Assembly (NCBI RefSeq): GCF_003946865.1
Contig: NZ_QXTH01000006.1
Coordinates: forward strand, 124,001 to 188,000
Source of the DNA: Antribacter gilvus
GTDB lineage: Bacteria > Actinomycetota > Actinomycetes > Actinomycetales > Cellulomonadaceae
Reading direction: 5' to 3'
DNA length: 64,000 bases
Of the stretch, positions 26,447 through 36,323 are shown in pieces. Under the pieces are notes generated by a model. The model was given only the letters and a program-made list of their open reading frames with translations, made no database searches and had not been told where the DNA came from. The stretch's first letter is position 1. The number at the start of each line of letters is the position of its first letter. Made by a program: the position numbers and the translations under genes.

Positions 26447-27184
26447 ATGTCCACTCCCGAGGCGCGGCTGGTCGTCGTGGACGACGAGCCCAACATCCGC
26501 GAGCTGCTCTCCACGTCCCTGCGTTTCGCGGGTTTCGAGGTCCATGCGGCCGCCGACGGCAACGGCGCGCTCCAGCTCGTACGCGACCTGGAGCCGGACC
26601 TCGTGGTCCTCGACGTGATGCTGCCCGACATGGACGGCTTCACCGTGACCCGGCGCATGCGCGAGACCGGCCGGCACACGCCCGTCGTGTTCCTCACCGC
26701 GCGTGACGACACCCAGGACAAGGTCCAGGGGCTCACCGTCGGCGGGGACGACTACGTCACCAAGCCGTTCAGCCTGGAGGAGGTCGTGGCCCGCATCCGG
26801 GCCGTGCTGCGCCGCACCGGCGCCCCCGTGCCCGACGACAGCGCCATCCTCCGCGTCGGCGACCTCGAGCTCGACGAGGACTCCCACGAGGTGCGCCGAG
26901 CGGGCATCGAGATCGACCTCTCCCCCACGGAGTTCAAGCTCCTGCGCTACCTCATGCTGAACGCCGGGCGAGTGCTCTCGAAGTCGCAGATCCTCGACCA
27001 CGTGTGGCAGTACGACTGGGGCGGCGACGCCAACATCGTCGAGTCCTACATCTCGTACCTGCGCCGCAAGGTGGACAACCTGACGGTCCCGTCGGCCGAC
27101 GGCGAGGCCACGCTGCCGCCGCTGATCCACACCAAGCGCGGCGTGGGGTATCTCCTGCGCGCGCCCCAGACCACCCGTGCCTGA
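26447..27184 (+). CDS. OmpR-family response regulator
   Basis: 245 residues. The receiver domain has the acidic pair DD at 12-13, phospho-acceptor Asp56 (VVLDVMLP), Thr84 and Lys106 (VTKPFS). The C-terminal winged helix (~148-242) contains DLSPTEFKLLRYLMLNAGRV and the wing GVGYLLR. It is close to the TcrX/TrcR/PrrA type of actinobacterial regulators. The stop overlaps the histidine kinase start by eight bases. The phased CAACC repeats directly upstream suggest autoregulation. Confidence 0.92.
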   Translation: MSTPEARLVVVDDEPNIRELLSTSLRFAGFEVHAAADGNGALQLVRDLEPDLVVLDVMLPDMDGFTVTRRMRETGRHTPVVFLTARDDTQDKVQGLTVGGDDYVTKPFSLEEVVARIRAVLRRTGAPVPDDSAILRVGDLELDEDSHEVRRAGIEIDLSPTEFKLLRYLMLNAGRVLSKSQILDHVWQYDWGGDANIVESYISYLRRKVDNLTVPSADGEATLPPLIHTKRGVGYLLRAPQTTRA

Positions 27185-28670
27185 GCTGAGCCTCCCGGTC
27201 CCGTCCCGACGCGGTCCCGCAGGCCTTCCCGGCCTGTTCGCGTCCGTACCCCTGCGCGCCCGGCTGGTCGCCATCATCGTGCTCCTGCTCGCCGCCGGGC
27301 TCTTCGTGGCCTCGGTGGTCACGCGGACGGTGGTGTCCGACTACCTCGTGGGCCAGGTCGACTCGCAGCTCGAGTACTCCGCGGCGAGCGTCGCGGAGGC
27401 GTCGCTCAGCCAGCAGGTGAGCAGCCCGCTCCCCAGCGACTACTACGTGCTGGCCCGGACCGCCGACGGCACGGAGTACCCGCTGCGGTACACCCCCACG
27501 ACCGACCTCTACGGCACGCCCACGATGCCGGCGGTCACGCCCCGCGAGGCGATCGACCGGAAGGGCGCGCCGTTCACCGTCACCGCCCACGGCGGCGACA
27601 AGCCCGGCGAGTGGCGCGTCGTGATGTTTCCGTACCGCGACTGCCGCGCCTGCGAGATCGGCGGCACCGCGTTCGTGGCGCTCCCACTGTCGGGCATCCA
27701 GGAGACGGTGTCGTTCCTCGCCCGGTCGCTGGCCCTGACGGGCCTGGGGATCGTCGTCGCGGGGGGCCTCGCGGCCTGGCTGCTCGTCAAGAGGTCCTTG
27801 CGGCCCTTGCGGGAGATCGAGGAGACGGCGGCCGACATCGCCGCGGGCGACCTCTCGCGCCGGGTCCCCGCAACGCCGTCGTCCACCGAGGTGGGCTCGC
27901 TGTCCGCGTCCCTCAACACGATGCTCGCGCAGATCGAGCAGGCCTTCTCCGCCCAGGAGGCGTCCGAGAGCCGGATGCGCCGGTTCGTCTCCGACGCGTC
28001 GCACGAGCTGCGGACCCCGCTCGCGACCATCCGCGGCTATGGCGAGCTGTACCGGATGGGGGCGCTGGACAGCGCCGACAAGGTGGACGACACCATGGGC
28101 CGGATCGAGGACGCCGCGCGACGCATGGGCACCCTCGTGAACGACCTGCTGGTCCTGGCGCGCCTCGACGAGGGCCGGCCCGTGGCGCACGAGCCCGTCG
28201 ACCTGGCCGCCCTCGCCCGCGAGTCCGCCCAGGACCTGCACGCCCTGGACCCGACGCGCGACGTCCGCCTCGTCCCGCTCGCGTCCGGCGACGTCCCCGC
28301 GTCGGTGGTGGTCACCGGCGACGCCGACCGGCTCCGCCAGGTCCTCACCAACCTGATCGGCAACGTCGCACGGCACACGCCGGCCGGCACGCCCGTCGAG
28401 ATCGCCCTGGGGACCGCCCCGGGGGCCTCCGACGGCGTGGCCGTGCTCGAGGTCCGCGACCACGGTCCGGGCGTCACCCCGGAGCAGGCCGAGCGCATCT
28501 TCGAGCGGTTCTACCGGGCGGACTCGTCGCGCACGCGCGAGTCCGGCGGCTCGGGGCTGGGCCTCGCGATCGTCGCCGCGATCGTGGGCGCGCACGACGG
28601 CCACGTCGAGGTGACGCCCACCCCGGGCGGCGGCCTGACGGTCAGCGTGCGGCTCCCGCTGGGAGCCTGA
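27177..28670 (+). CDS. Sensor histidine kinase, two-component partner
   Basis: 497 residues from the GTG at 27177. Helix 1 is ~28-50. The extracytoplasmic sensor (~51-182) carries a Cys pair CRAC (156-159). Helix 2 (~183-204) is followed by HAMP (~205-258), then the H-box with phospho-acceptor His276 (SDASHELRTPLATIRGY), N-box NLIGNVARHTPAG, DHGPGVTPEQAERIFERFYR and GGSGLGLAIV. This is a TcrY/TrcS-like kinase with a complete catalytic core. Translation is coupled to the response regulator. The sensed signal is unknown. The paired cysteines could be a redox or metal site. Confidence 0.92.
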   Translation: MPELSLPVPSRRGPAGLPGLFASVPLRARLVAIIVLLLAAGLFVASVVTRTVVSDYLVGQVDSQLEYSAASVAEASLSQQVSSPLPSDYYVLARTADGTEYPLRYTPTTDLYGTPTMPAVTPREAIDRKGAPFTVTAHGGDKPGEWRVVMFPYRDCRACEIGGTAFVALPLSGIQETVSFLARSLALTGLGIVVAGGLAAWLLVKRSLRPLREIEETAADIAAGDLSRRVPATPSSTEVGSLSASLNTMLAQIEQAFSAQEASESRMRRFVSDASHELRTPLATIRGYGELYRMGALDSADKVDDTMGRIEDAARRMGTLVNDLLVLARLDEGRPVAHEPVDLAALARESAQDLHALDPTRDVRLVPLASGDVPASVVVTGDADRLRQVLTNLIGNVARHTPAGTPVEIALGTAPGASDGVAVLEVRDHGPGVTPEQAERIFERFYRADSSRTRESGGSGLGLAIVAAIVGAHDGHVEVTPTPGGGLTVSVRLPLGA

Positions 28671-28785
28671 TCGGGCGCTGACGCCGGACACGCCCGTCCG
28701 GCTACGATGATGCGCCGTCCCCGGCCCGGCCATCGGTCGTACGCTGGAGAGAGACGACTGCACCCGAGCCGAAGGCCTGATACTC

Positions 28786-29490
28786 ATGGGCGTCTTGCAC
28801 GACGCACCACAGTGGTTCCTCTCGTCATTCGTCCGCAGCGCCGTCGGAGCAGGCGCCACCGCACCGGAGGACGAGATCCGCCGGGTCGGGCAGGCCCTCA
28901 TCGACCGCTGGACCGCCGAGAACCGCCACTTCCACAACCTCCGCCACCTCGCGGCCGTGCTGCACCGGGTCGACGAGCTGGCCCAGGAGACGCACAAGCC
29001 CGAGCTGGTGCGCCTCGCCGCCTGGTACCACGGGGCAGTGTTCGACGCCGAGCGCAAGGCCGCCTACGCGGAGAGCGGCGGCGAGCAGACGCACGAGAGC
29101 GCCGAGCTCGCCCGCACCGAGCTCATGAGCCTCGGGGTGCCCGAGGCGTCGGCAGACCGCGTGGCGCACCTCGTGAACGGGCTCCTGCGGCACGCCCCCG
29201 ACCCCACGGACTTCGACGCCGCGGTGCTCAACGACGCCGACCTGGCGATGCTCGCCTCGGAGCCCCAGCGCTACAAGGAGTACACGGCGGACGTGCGGGC
29301 GGAGTACGCCCACATCCCGCTCGAGGACTACCTCAACGCCCGCATCAAGATCATCAGCAAGCTGCTCGCCCGCGAGTCGCTGTTCTTCAGCCCGATGGGC
29401 GCCGCGTGGGAGGAGCCCGCGCGGCAGAACCTCGACGCCGAGCTGCACCGCCTGACGAAGGAGCAGCGCAAGCTCCAGCAGGCGGGCTGA
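28786..29490 (+). CDS. Predicted HD-superfamily-like phosphohydrolase (COG4339 type)
   Basis: A 234-residue helical protein. HFHNLRHL (48-55), AAWYHGAVFDAE (78-89), HESAELARTEL (103-113) and LNDADLAML (148-156) match the order of metal-binding motifs in predicted metal-dependent HD phosphohydrolases of the COG4339 type. In that family the second motif usually reads HD; here it is His82-Gly83, so the catalytic state is uncertain. The start is an ATG. The next gene on this strand (WXG100) is about 190 bp downstream. Substrate unknown. Confidence 0.7.
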   Translation: MGVLHDAPQWFLSSFVRSAVGAGATAPEDEIRRVGQALIDRWTAENRHFHNLRHLAAVLHRVDELAQETHKPELVRLAAWYHGAVFDAERKAAYAESGGEQTHESAELARTELMSLGVPEASADRVAHLVNGLLRHAPDPTDFDAAVLNDADLAMLASEPQRYKEYTADVRAEYAHIPLEDYLNARIKIISKLLARESLFFSPMGAAWEEPARQNLDAELHRLTKEQRKLQQAG

Positions 29491-29609
29491 CCGCTCGCAC
29501 GCCGCCACCTGGCCCGGACGCCGACCACAACAGCGTCCGGGCCGGCTCTGTGCACAGCTCCCCCACCACGCCGCCCGACGTCGTCCCCGCCTGGCTAGCG
29601 TCGACGATG

Positions 29610-29650
29610 CCCGGGAGGTCCGGGCAGGCGCCCGGAAGGTCCGGGCAGGG
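29610..29650. repeat. 21-bp tandem duplication upstream of WXG100 gene
   Basis: Two adjacent copies of CCCGGRAGGTCCGGGCAGG (29610-29630 and 29631-29650), differing at one base within the core. They lie just downstream of a TAGCGT candidate -10 box (29596-29601) and upstream of the WXG100 start. The region is untranslated. Confidence 0.6.
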
Positions 29651-29680
29651 CCGGGTCCACCGGCCCGGAGAGGGGGCGTG

Positions 29681-29965
29681 ATGAGGTTCGAGGTCGACAG
29701 CGAGCAGGTAGGCCTGGCGAGCGCGGCGGTGGCGGGTTCCGTCGCGACCGTGCGGGCGGAGGTCGGAGGGCTGATGCGCAACCTGGAGGGACTGCAGGGC
29801 AGCTGGCACGGCGGCGCCGCGACGGCGTTCTCCGGCACGGTCGGCCAGTGGCGCGCGGCGCAGGCGCAGGTGGAGTCGGCGCTCGACGCGATCCAGGCGG
29901 CCCTGGCGGCCGCCGCGCAGACCTACGCGGACGCGGAGGTGCAGGCGACGCGGCTGTTCACGTGA
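29681..29965 (+). CDS. WXG100/ESAT-6-like small protein
   Basis: About 94 residues forming a helical hairpin with the turn SWHGGAATAF (~41-50), which fits the WXG motif, and a tail without a clear YxxxD secretion signal (AQTYADAEVQATRLF). The ATG at 29681 is preferred because AGGGGG at 29671-29676 gives usable ribosome-site spacing. A GTG at 29678 is the alternative. No EccC-type ATPase or other ESX/T7SS component lies in this window, so it is an orphan whose secretion would need machinery elsewhere. Three 27-bp repeats follow the stop. Confidence 0.75.
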   Translation: MRFEVDSEQVGLASAAVAGSVATVRAEVGGLMRNLEGLQGSWHGGAATAFSGTVGQWRAAQAQVESALDAIQAALAAAAQTYADAEVQATRLFT

Positions 29966-29967
29966 CA

Positions 29968-30048
29968 ACGGCGCCTGAGCCGTCCGCTCCGCCTACGGCG
30001 CCTGAGCCGTCCGCTCCGCCTACGGCGCCTGAGCCGTCTGCTCCGCCT
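29968..30048. repeat. 27-bp tandem repeat, three copies
   Basis: Three head-to-tail units (29968-29994, 29995-30021, 30022-30048) starting ACGGCGCCTGAGCCGTCC. The third differs by one base. Each unit contains ACGGC...GCCGT and can fold into a small hairpin. It lies in the gap between the convergent WXG100 and groEL genes. Confidence 0.9.
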
Positions 30049-30053
30049 ACGTC

Positions 30054-30087
30054 GGAAGCCGCCTCCCCCGAAGGGGAGACGGCTTCC
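30054..30087 (-). terminator. Hairpin terminator of groEL
   Basis: GGAAGCCGCCTCCCC (30054-30068) pairs with 30073-30087 across a 4-nt loop with one mismatch. It lies 22 bp beyond the groEL stop on the minus strand. Confidence 0.7.
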
Positions 30088-30108
30088 GTCGTCAGCGAGG
30101 GGCAGGAC

Positions 30109-31876
<1,768 letters not shown>

Positions 31877-31883
31877 CCCATTA

Positions 31884-31910
31884 TTGGCACTCTCGACCGG
31901 AGAGTGCAAG
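31884..31910 (-). promoter_or_regulatory. CIRCE element 2 (HrcA operator)
   Basis: TTGGCACTC-N9-GAGTGCAAG, a second CIRCE copy 34 bp from the first. It ends 6 bp from the stop of the upstream FAD oxidoreductase gene. Confidence 0.82.
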
Positions 31911-31915
31911 GCGCC

Positions 31916-33460
31916 TCAGGGCGCGAGGGACGGTGACCGGCGCACGTCGAACTCGCGGCGCAGTGCCCGACGGGCCGCGTGCCAGCCGCCCATACCGTGC
32001 ACCCCGGGGCCAGGTGGTGCGGACGCGGAGCAGAGGTAGACGCCCTCGGCGCCCCCGAAGTACGGCTCCCACCCGCCCGCGGGCGACGCGAGCATCCGCG
32101 CCATCGTCACAGCGCCCGCCGCGATGTCGCCACCCACGTAGTTGGCGTCGTGCAGCGGCATCCGCGACGCAGGCACGCACCGCGCCGACACCACCACGTC
32201 CCGGAATCCTGGCGCGAACCGCTCGAGCTGCGCTGTCACCGCCTCGGTCATGTCGACGTCCGACCCTGCGGGGACGTGCGCGTACGTCCACAGGGGCCGC
32301 AGCCCGCCCGCCGCCCGGCCGGGGTCCGTCACGACCGGGTCGCTCACCAGCACCACCGGCTGCTCCGCGTGCCGCCCGCGCGCCACCTCGCGCTCCGCGG
32401 CGGCCAGCTGTGGACGGCTGCCGCCGACGTGGACGGTTCCCGCGCGTCCGACGTCGGGCACCGCCCACGGGACCGGCCCCGACAGCGCGAAGTCCACCTT
32501 GGCCGCGGCGTTGCCGTGCCGGAAGCGGCCGAAGGCCGCACGTGCCCGCGGCGAGAGCCGCGTCCCCATGATCCGCGCGACCGCACCCGGCGCCGTGTCG
32601 AAGAAGTACGTCCGCGCGGGCGGGAGGTCGCGCGCGGTCCGGACCTCGCGGTCCGTCTCGACCTCCCCGCCGTGCTCCAGGAGGTCCTGGACCAGCGCCG
32701 CGACGATCGCCCCCGAACCTCCGACCGGCAGCGGCCAGCCGCCCGGCCCGTGCGCGAGGGCGGCCAGCAGCAGGGCCGTGCCCGCCGCCGCGAGCGACGG
32801 CAGCGGCGCGATGGAGTGGGCGGCCACCCCGGTCAGCAGCGCGGGCGCCACGTCGCCGGAGAAGCGCCGGCCCCACAGGGCGGTGCCCTGCTCGAGGAGC
32901 CCGCCGCCGAACCGCAGGCCGGGACCGGCCGCACCGAGGACCGCGCCGAGCGTCCCGAGCAGCCCGGGGCCCGACGTCGTCCGTGCCCCCATGGGCACGC
33001 CGGTGGTGCCGGTCATGCCCATGATCGTGCGGCGGTCACCGAGCGCGACCGCCGCCACGTGCTCCCAGCCCGCGGTGAGCGGCCCGACCAGGCTGCGCCA
33101 GGCCGGGCCGTCCGGGCCCAGCGCCTCGACCGTGCGGTCGAGGTCGTGATACGCCAGGCCCGCCCGGCCGCCGTCGAGGGGCTGGGCGTAGGAGATGTCC
33201 GGAGTCCTGAGCTCGACGCCCCGGGCCGCGAGGTCGAAGGCGCGCAGGAAGGGCGAGGACCACGCCATGGGATGCACGGCGGAGCAGACGTCGTGCAGGA
33301 GCTCCGGCCTGCCCGCGAGGCCGGGGAGCGTCCGTGAGCCCCCGCCGATCGTGGGCTGGGCCTCGAGGACCCGGACGGAGAGGCCGGCGCGGGCAAGGGT
33401 CACCGCGGCGGCGAGGCCGTTGGGTCCCGAGCCGACCACCACGGCGTCGAGCAGAGTCAT
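31916..33460 (-). CDS. FAD-dependent oxidoreductase, phytoene-desaturase-like
   Basis: A 514-residue protein. The N-terminal dinucleotide-binding motif is [19 protein letters not shown] (about 8-26), followed by [13 protein letters not shown] and, at the C-terminus, [11 protein letters not shown]. This is the layout of the phytoene dehydrogenase/amine-oxidase-like NAD(P)/FAD oxidoreductase family. The substrate is not evident, and no carotenoid genes lie nearby. It is in the same direction as groEL, but the CIRCE operators lie between them, so groEL has its own promoter. Confidence 0.82.
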   Translation of the reverse strand: MTLLDAVVVGSGPNGLAAAVTLARAGLSVRVLEAQPTIGGGSRTLPGLAGRPELLHDVCSAVHPMAWSSPFLRAFDLAARGVELRTPDISYAQPLDGGRAGLAYHDLDRTVEALGPDGPAWRSLVGPLTAGWEHVAAVALGDRRTIMGMTGTTGVPMGARTTSGPGLLGTLGAVLGAAGPGLRFGGGLLEQGTALWGRRFSGDVAPALLTGVAAHSIAPLPSLAAAGTALLLAALAHGPGGWPLPVGGSGAIVAALVQDLLEHGGEVETDREVRTARDLPPARTYFFDTAPGAVARIMGTRLSPRARAAFGRFRHGNAAAKVDFALSGPVPWAVPDVGRAGTVHVGGSRPQLAAAEREVARGRHAEQPVVLVSDPVVTDPGRAAGGLRPLWTYAHVPAGSDVDMTEAVTAQLERFAPGFRDVVVSARCVPASRMPLHDANYVGGDIAAGAVTMARMLASPAGGWEPYFGGAEGVYLCSASAPPGPGVHGMGGWHAARRALRREFDVRRSPSLAP

Positions 33461-33566
33461 GCACCCATCACAGCAGACCTCGGCATCGAGCGCTGACAGG
33501 GGTGGCGGGGGCGGGCGACGGGCGGGCGATCCCGCCCGTCTGCCCCTCGGTCAGGTTCCCGTCGCG

Positions 33567-33770
33567 TCAGAGCGGACGGACCTGCTCCGCCTGCGGGCCC
33601 TTCTGTCCCTGCCCCACCTCGAACTCGACGGACTGGCCCTCGTCGAGGGTGCGGTAGCCGTCGGTCTCGATGGCGCTGTAGTGGACGAAGAGGTCCTGCC
33701 CACCGGAGGTCGGGGTGATGAAGCCATACCCCTTCTCCGCGTTGAACCACTTGACGGTGCCCTGGGCCAT
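33567..33770 (-). CDS. Cold-shock protein CspA family
   Basis: 67 residues from the ATG at 33768-33770. It has [17 protein letters not shown] (RNP1) and [10 protein letters not shown] (RNP2), and ends [10 protein letters not shown]. It is the standard one-domain cold-shock protein that binds single-stranded RNA/DNA. An AAGGAGAAAGAC-like ribosome site precedes the ATG. A longer ORF to 33845 lacks conserved sequence. The AT-richer stretch upstream (to about 33880) probably forms its promoter and 5' leader. Confidence 0.93.
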   Translation of the reverse strand: MAQGTVKWFNAEKGYGFITPTSGGQDLFVHYSAIETDGYRTLDEGQSVEFEVGQGQKGPQAEQVRPL

Positions 33771-33989
33771 TGTCTTTCTCCTTGTACCTCTCGCACGGGA
33801 CACTCGGTCGACCCGTGGTGGTTCGAGCGTAGTGGTCCGTCTCACACCACGGAAGGCTCATTATCCCGTATGTCGCTTTTCGCGATCAGCGAACGCGCAG
33901 GCCAGCGCGGCAGAGCTCAGGCGGGTTCGCCGCGAGCGGACAGGATCGCGGGCGTAATACGGGGCGACCCAGACAGAGTGCCAAAATGC

Positions 33990-34027
33990 CCCGAAGGCCG
34001 CCGTCCGGGTGGACGACGGCCTTCGGG
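33990..34027. terminator. Hairpin terminator after LytR_C gene
   Basis: 17-bp arms (33990-34006 with 34011-34027), starting CCCGAAGGCCG, with one mismatch and a 4-nt loop. It lies about 43 bp past the stop of the minus-strand LytR_C gene. Confidence 0.7.
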
Positions 34028-34070
34028 TACGTGACGGAGCGGTGGGCGGCGAAGCCGGGTGAAGTGCGGG

Positions 34071-34730
34071 TCAGCCTGCCGGGACCTGCGGCGTGACGTC
34101 GGTGACCATAACGACCCAGAGTGCCTGCGGCGAGGCGGTGACAGCCTCGGACATGACGAGCTGAGCCTCAGGGATGCCGAGGATCGCCGCGGCCGCCTTG
34201 GCCTCGTTCGCACGGTTCTCGCCGTAGTAGATCGTGTTCGCCGTCGCGTCGGCGCCTTCCGCGGCGTCGTCCGAGATCGGCTCGGCGTTCGTGAAGCCCC
34301 AGGGCTCCAGGTAACCAACGGTCTTGGCAGCGAGCTTGTCGACGGTGGCCACGTTGCCGCTGTAGTTGTAGACCCAGATCGTCGCGGCCGGGTCGCCCGC
34401 AGCCATCAGAGCGGCGACGTCGGGTGCGGGCGGCGCCTCCGGCGAGGGCGAGACAGCCGGGTCGGTAGCCGCCGCCGACGGGTCGGTCGGCGCGTCGGTC
34501 GCAGCGACGGTCGACGTACCCGTCGGCGTGTCGGCGTCGGCCGGACCGTCCTGTCCGATGATGAACGAGATCACGCCCCACGCGACCACGGCGCAGACCA
34601 CCGCGACGAGGAGGAAGGGCCACGCCGAGCTCCAGCCGCTGCGTGGAGCACGGTGCACCCCGACCGGGGCGCCACCGGGCACGGCGACGTCAAACTCGTC
34701 GGGCGGGTAGGGGTACGCGCTCTTGGTCAC
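34071..34730 (-). CDS. LytR C-terminal domain membrane protein
   Basis: A 219-residue protein with a cytoplasmic Pro-rich head, one membrane helix (~33-57, WPFLLVAVVCAVVAWGVISF) and a Thr/Ala/Pro-rich linker (~62-100). The LytR_C domain follows (~115-212), including IWVYNYSGNVATVDKLAAK, typical of envelope proteins related to cell-wall glycopolymer attachment factors. The GTG start at 34728-34730 follows TACCCT by seven bases. It is paired with the DUF3263 gene upstream on the same strand, an arrangement also known from mycobacteria (Rv0431/Rv0430). Confidence 0.82.
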   Translation of the reverse strand: MTKSAYPYPPDEFDVAVPGGAPVGVHRAPRSGWSSAWPFLLVAVVCAVVAWGVISFIIGQDGPADADTPTGTSTVAATDAPTDPSAAATDPAVSPSPEAPPAPDVAALMAAGDPAATIWVYNYSGNVATVDKLAAKTVGYLEPWGFTNAEPISDDAAEGADATANTIYYGENRANEAKAAAAILGIPEAQLVMSEAVTASPQALWVVMVTDVTPQVPAG

Positions 34731-34737
34731 GGCGGAA

Positions 34738-34743
34738 AGGGTA
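34738..34743 (-). promoter_or_regulatory. -10 box of leaderless promoter for LytR_C gene
   Basis: TACCCT on the minus strand, seven bases before the GTG at 34730. Confidence 0.4.
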
Positions 34744-34773
34744 GCGGGTCAGCCTGGGGCCGGGTGACCGGCC

Positions 34774-35121
34774 TCAGCCCTTCTCGTCCGCGAGGCGATG
34801 CCCGGAACGGGCCCGCTGGCGGGTGGATCGGAGGCGACGCAGGCGTTTGACCAGCAACGGGTCGTGCGCGAGCGCGGCCGGGGAGTCGATCAGGGTATTG
34901 AGAACCTGGTAGTAGCGAGTGGCCGACATGCCGAAGAGATCACGCACCGCCTCCTCCTTCGCGCCGGCGTACTTCCACCACTGGCGCTCGAAGGCGAGGA
35001 TCTCCCGCTCACGGTCGTCGAGCCCTGCGGCCGCGCCCTCGGAAGGCGCTTCGACCTGGGGTTCCACCACCTGGACGACGGTGGGCTGGGCGCCCGGCAC
35101 GGTCACCACCATCTCGCTCAT
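34774..35121 (-). CDS. DUF3263 domain protein
   Basis: A 115-residue protein whose core, [20 protein letters not shown] (~38-57) followed by [17 protein letters not shown] and [15 protein letters not shown], is the near-invariant DUF3263 signature of actinobacteria. The central part resembles a small helix-turn-helix, so a DNA-binding role is plausible but not shown. A GAGGAG ribosome site precedes the ATG. It ends 43 bp before the LytR_C start. The pair is conserved across the phylum. Confidence 0.88.
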   Translation of the reverse strand: MSEMVVTVPGAQPTVVQVVEPQVEAPSEGAAAGLDDREREILAFERQWWKYAGAKEEAVRDLFGMSATRYYQVLNTLIDSPAALAHDPLLVKRLRRLRSTRQRARSGHRLADEKG

Positions 35122-35256
35122 CGGCTGCTCCTCATACCGCCACAGTAGGCCCGAAGCACACCAGTGTCATTCACCTCCTGGACACCTGCGCGACCTCCTC
35201 GGAACCTCCACGTCACCTCGGGCGCCCGCCCCTGCCCGCGTGTCGGTGGGGACCGG

Positions 35257-35262
35257 TAGCGT
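35257..35262 (+). promoter_or_regulatory. -10 box of leaderless promoter for ung
   Basis: TAGCGT, seven bases before the GTG at 35270. There is no ribosome site. Confidence 0.45.
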
Positions 35263-35269
35263 CGCCCGG

Positions 35270-35998
35270 GTGGAGATGACGACCGAACAGACCGCGCCCG
35301 CAGGCGCCACCCCAGCGCCCCGACCTCCGTTGTCGCAGGTCATCGCACCCGACTGGGCAGCGGCGCTGGCAGACGTCGAGGACCAGGTGCACGCCATGGG
35401 CGACTTCCTGCGCGCCGAGACCGCCGCCGGGCGGGCTTATCTGCCCGCACCGGGTGACATCCTCGCCGCGTTCCAGCGCCCGTTCGCCGACGTGCGGGTG
35501 CTGGTCGTGGGCCAGGACCCCTACCCCACGCCGGGGCACCCCATGGGGCTCTCGTTCTCGGTGCAGCCCACCGTCCGCCCCGTGCCGAAGTCTCTCGCCA
35601 ACATCTACAAGGAGCTCGGCGAGGACGTGGGGGCGCCGCTGCCCTCGAACGGCGACCTGCGCCCCTGGGCCGACCAGGGCGTGATGCTGCTGAACAGGGT
35701 GCTCACCGTGCGCCCGGGCGAGGCCGGCTCGCACCGGGGCAAGGGCTGGGAGGCCGTCACGGAGGCGGCGATCCGGGCGCTCGTCGCACGCGGCGGCCCA
35801 CTGGTCGCGATCCTGTGGGGGCGGGACGCCCAGTCCCTCAAGCCCTGGCTGGGCGAGGTCCCCTCCATCGAGAGCGCGCACCCGTCGCCCCTGTCCGCGC
35901 ACCGCGGCTTCTTCGGGTCCCGGCCTTTCACCCGGGTGAACGAGCTGCTCCAGGCGCAGGGCGGCACGCCGATCGACTGGACGCTGCCCTCCTCCTGA
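35270..35998 (+). CDS. ung: Uracil-DNA glycosylase, family 1
   Basis: 242 residues from the GTG at 35270; an ATG two codons later (35276) is the alternative. The catalytic water-activating loop is [18 protein letters not shown] (81-98, Asp83), LLNRVLTV follows near 140, and the DNA-intercalation loop is [14 protein letters not shown] (204-217). It removes uracil from DNA in base-excision repair. The leaderless start is supported by TAGCGT seven bases upstream. The long upstream open frame overlaps the DUF3263 gene on the other strand and is not used. Confidence 0.95.
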   Translation: MEMTTEQTAPAGATPAPRPPLSQVIAPDWAAALADVEDQVHAMGDFLRAETAAGRAYLPAPGDILAAFQRPFADVRVLVVGQDPYPTPGHPMGLSFSVQPTVRPVPKSLANIYKELGEDVGAPLPSNGDLRPWADQGVMLLNRVLTVRPGEAGSHRGKGWEAVTEAAIRALVARGGPLVAILWGRDAQSLKPWLGEVPSIESAHPSPLSAHRGFFGSRPFTRVNELLQAQGGTPIDWTLPSS

Positions 35999-36006
35999 GG
36001 CCGCAC

Positions 36007-36036
36007 ATGACAGGCAAGTGGATGCTTGCCTATGAT
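36007..36036 (+). promoter_or_regulatory. arsR-family promoter with overlapping operator
   Basis: -35 ATGACA (36007-36012), 18-bp spacer, -10 TATGAT (36031-36036), transcription start predicted at 36042-36043. The spacer is almost filled by a perfect 7-bp-arm palindrome AGGCAAG-N6-CTTGCCT (36012-36031), an expected ArsR-type operator that would block polymerase. Confidence 0.75.
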
Positions 36037-36042
36037 GGCGGT

Positions 36043-36321
36043 GTGGACGACGTCTTCAAGGCCCTGGCCGACCCGACTCGGCGCGCTCTCCTCGACGAGC
36101 TCGCCGAGCGGGACGGCCAGACACTGTTCGAGCTCTGCGGCCGGCTGCTGAACAACCACGGGCTGAGCTCGTCGAGGCAGGCGATCTCGCAGCACCTCGA
36201 CGTGCTGGAGGCCGCAGGGCTCGTCCACACCCGGCGCGAGGGCCGGTACAAGTTCCACGACCTCGACACCGCGCCGCTGCGGCAGATCGCCGAGCGGTGG
36301 CCCGCCCCACCGGAGGAGTGA
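36043..36321 (+). CDS. ArsR-family winged-helix regulator
   Basis: 92 residues from the GTG at 36043. It begins DDVFKALADPTRRALLDEL, the standard ArsR start, with the recognition helix around SSSRQAISQHLDVLEAAGL (~45-63) and the wing TRREGRYKFHDL. An ATG at 36007 would add twelve residues encoded by the promoter itself, so the leaderless GTG is preferred. It lacks an obvious CXC metal site. The VOC gene follows three bases after its stop, and the two are clearly cotranscribed. Confidence 0.85.
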   Translation: MDDVFKALADPTRRALLDELAERDGQTLFELCGRLLNNHGLSSSRQAISQHLDVLEAAGLVHTRREGRYKFHDLDTAPLRQIAERWPAPPEE

Positions 36322-36323
36322 CC

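Noticed and set aside
26339..27322. N-terminal extension of the TPM protein on the minus strand
   Set aside because: It is fully antisense to the response regulator gene and shows no protein features.
29968..30048. Possible CRISPR array
   Set aside because: The three units are directly adjacent with no spacers, and no cas genes are present.
36007..36042. ATG at 36007 as the arsR start
   Set aside because: The twelve extra residues are encoded by the promoter and operator themselves, and the family normally starts at DDVFKALADP.
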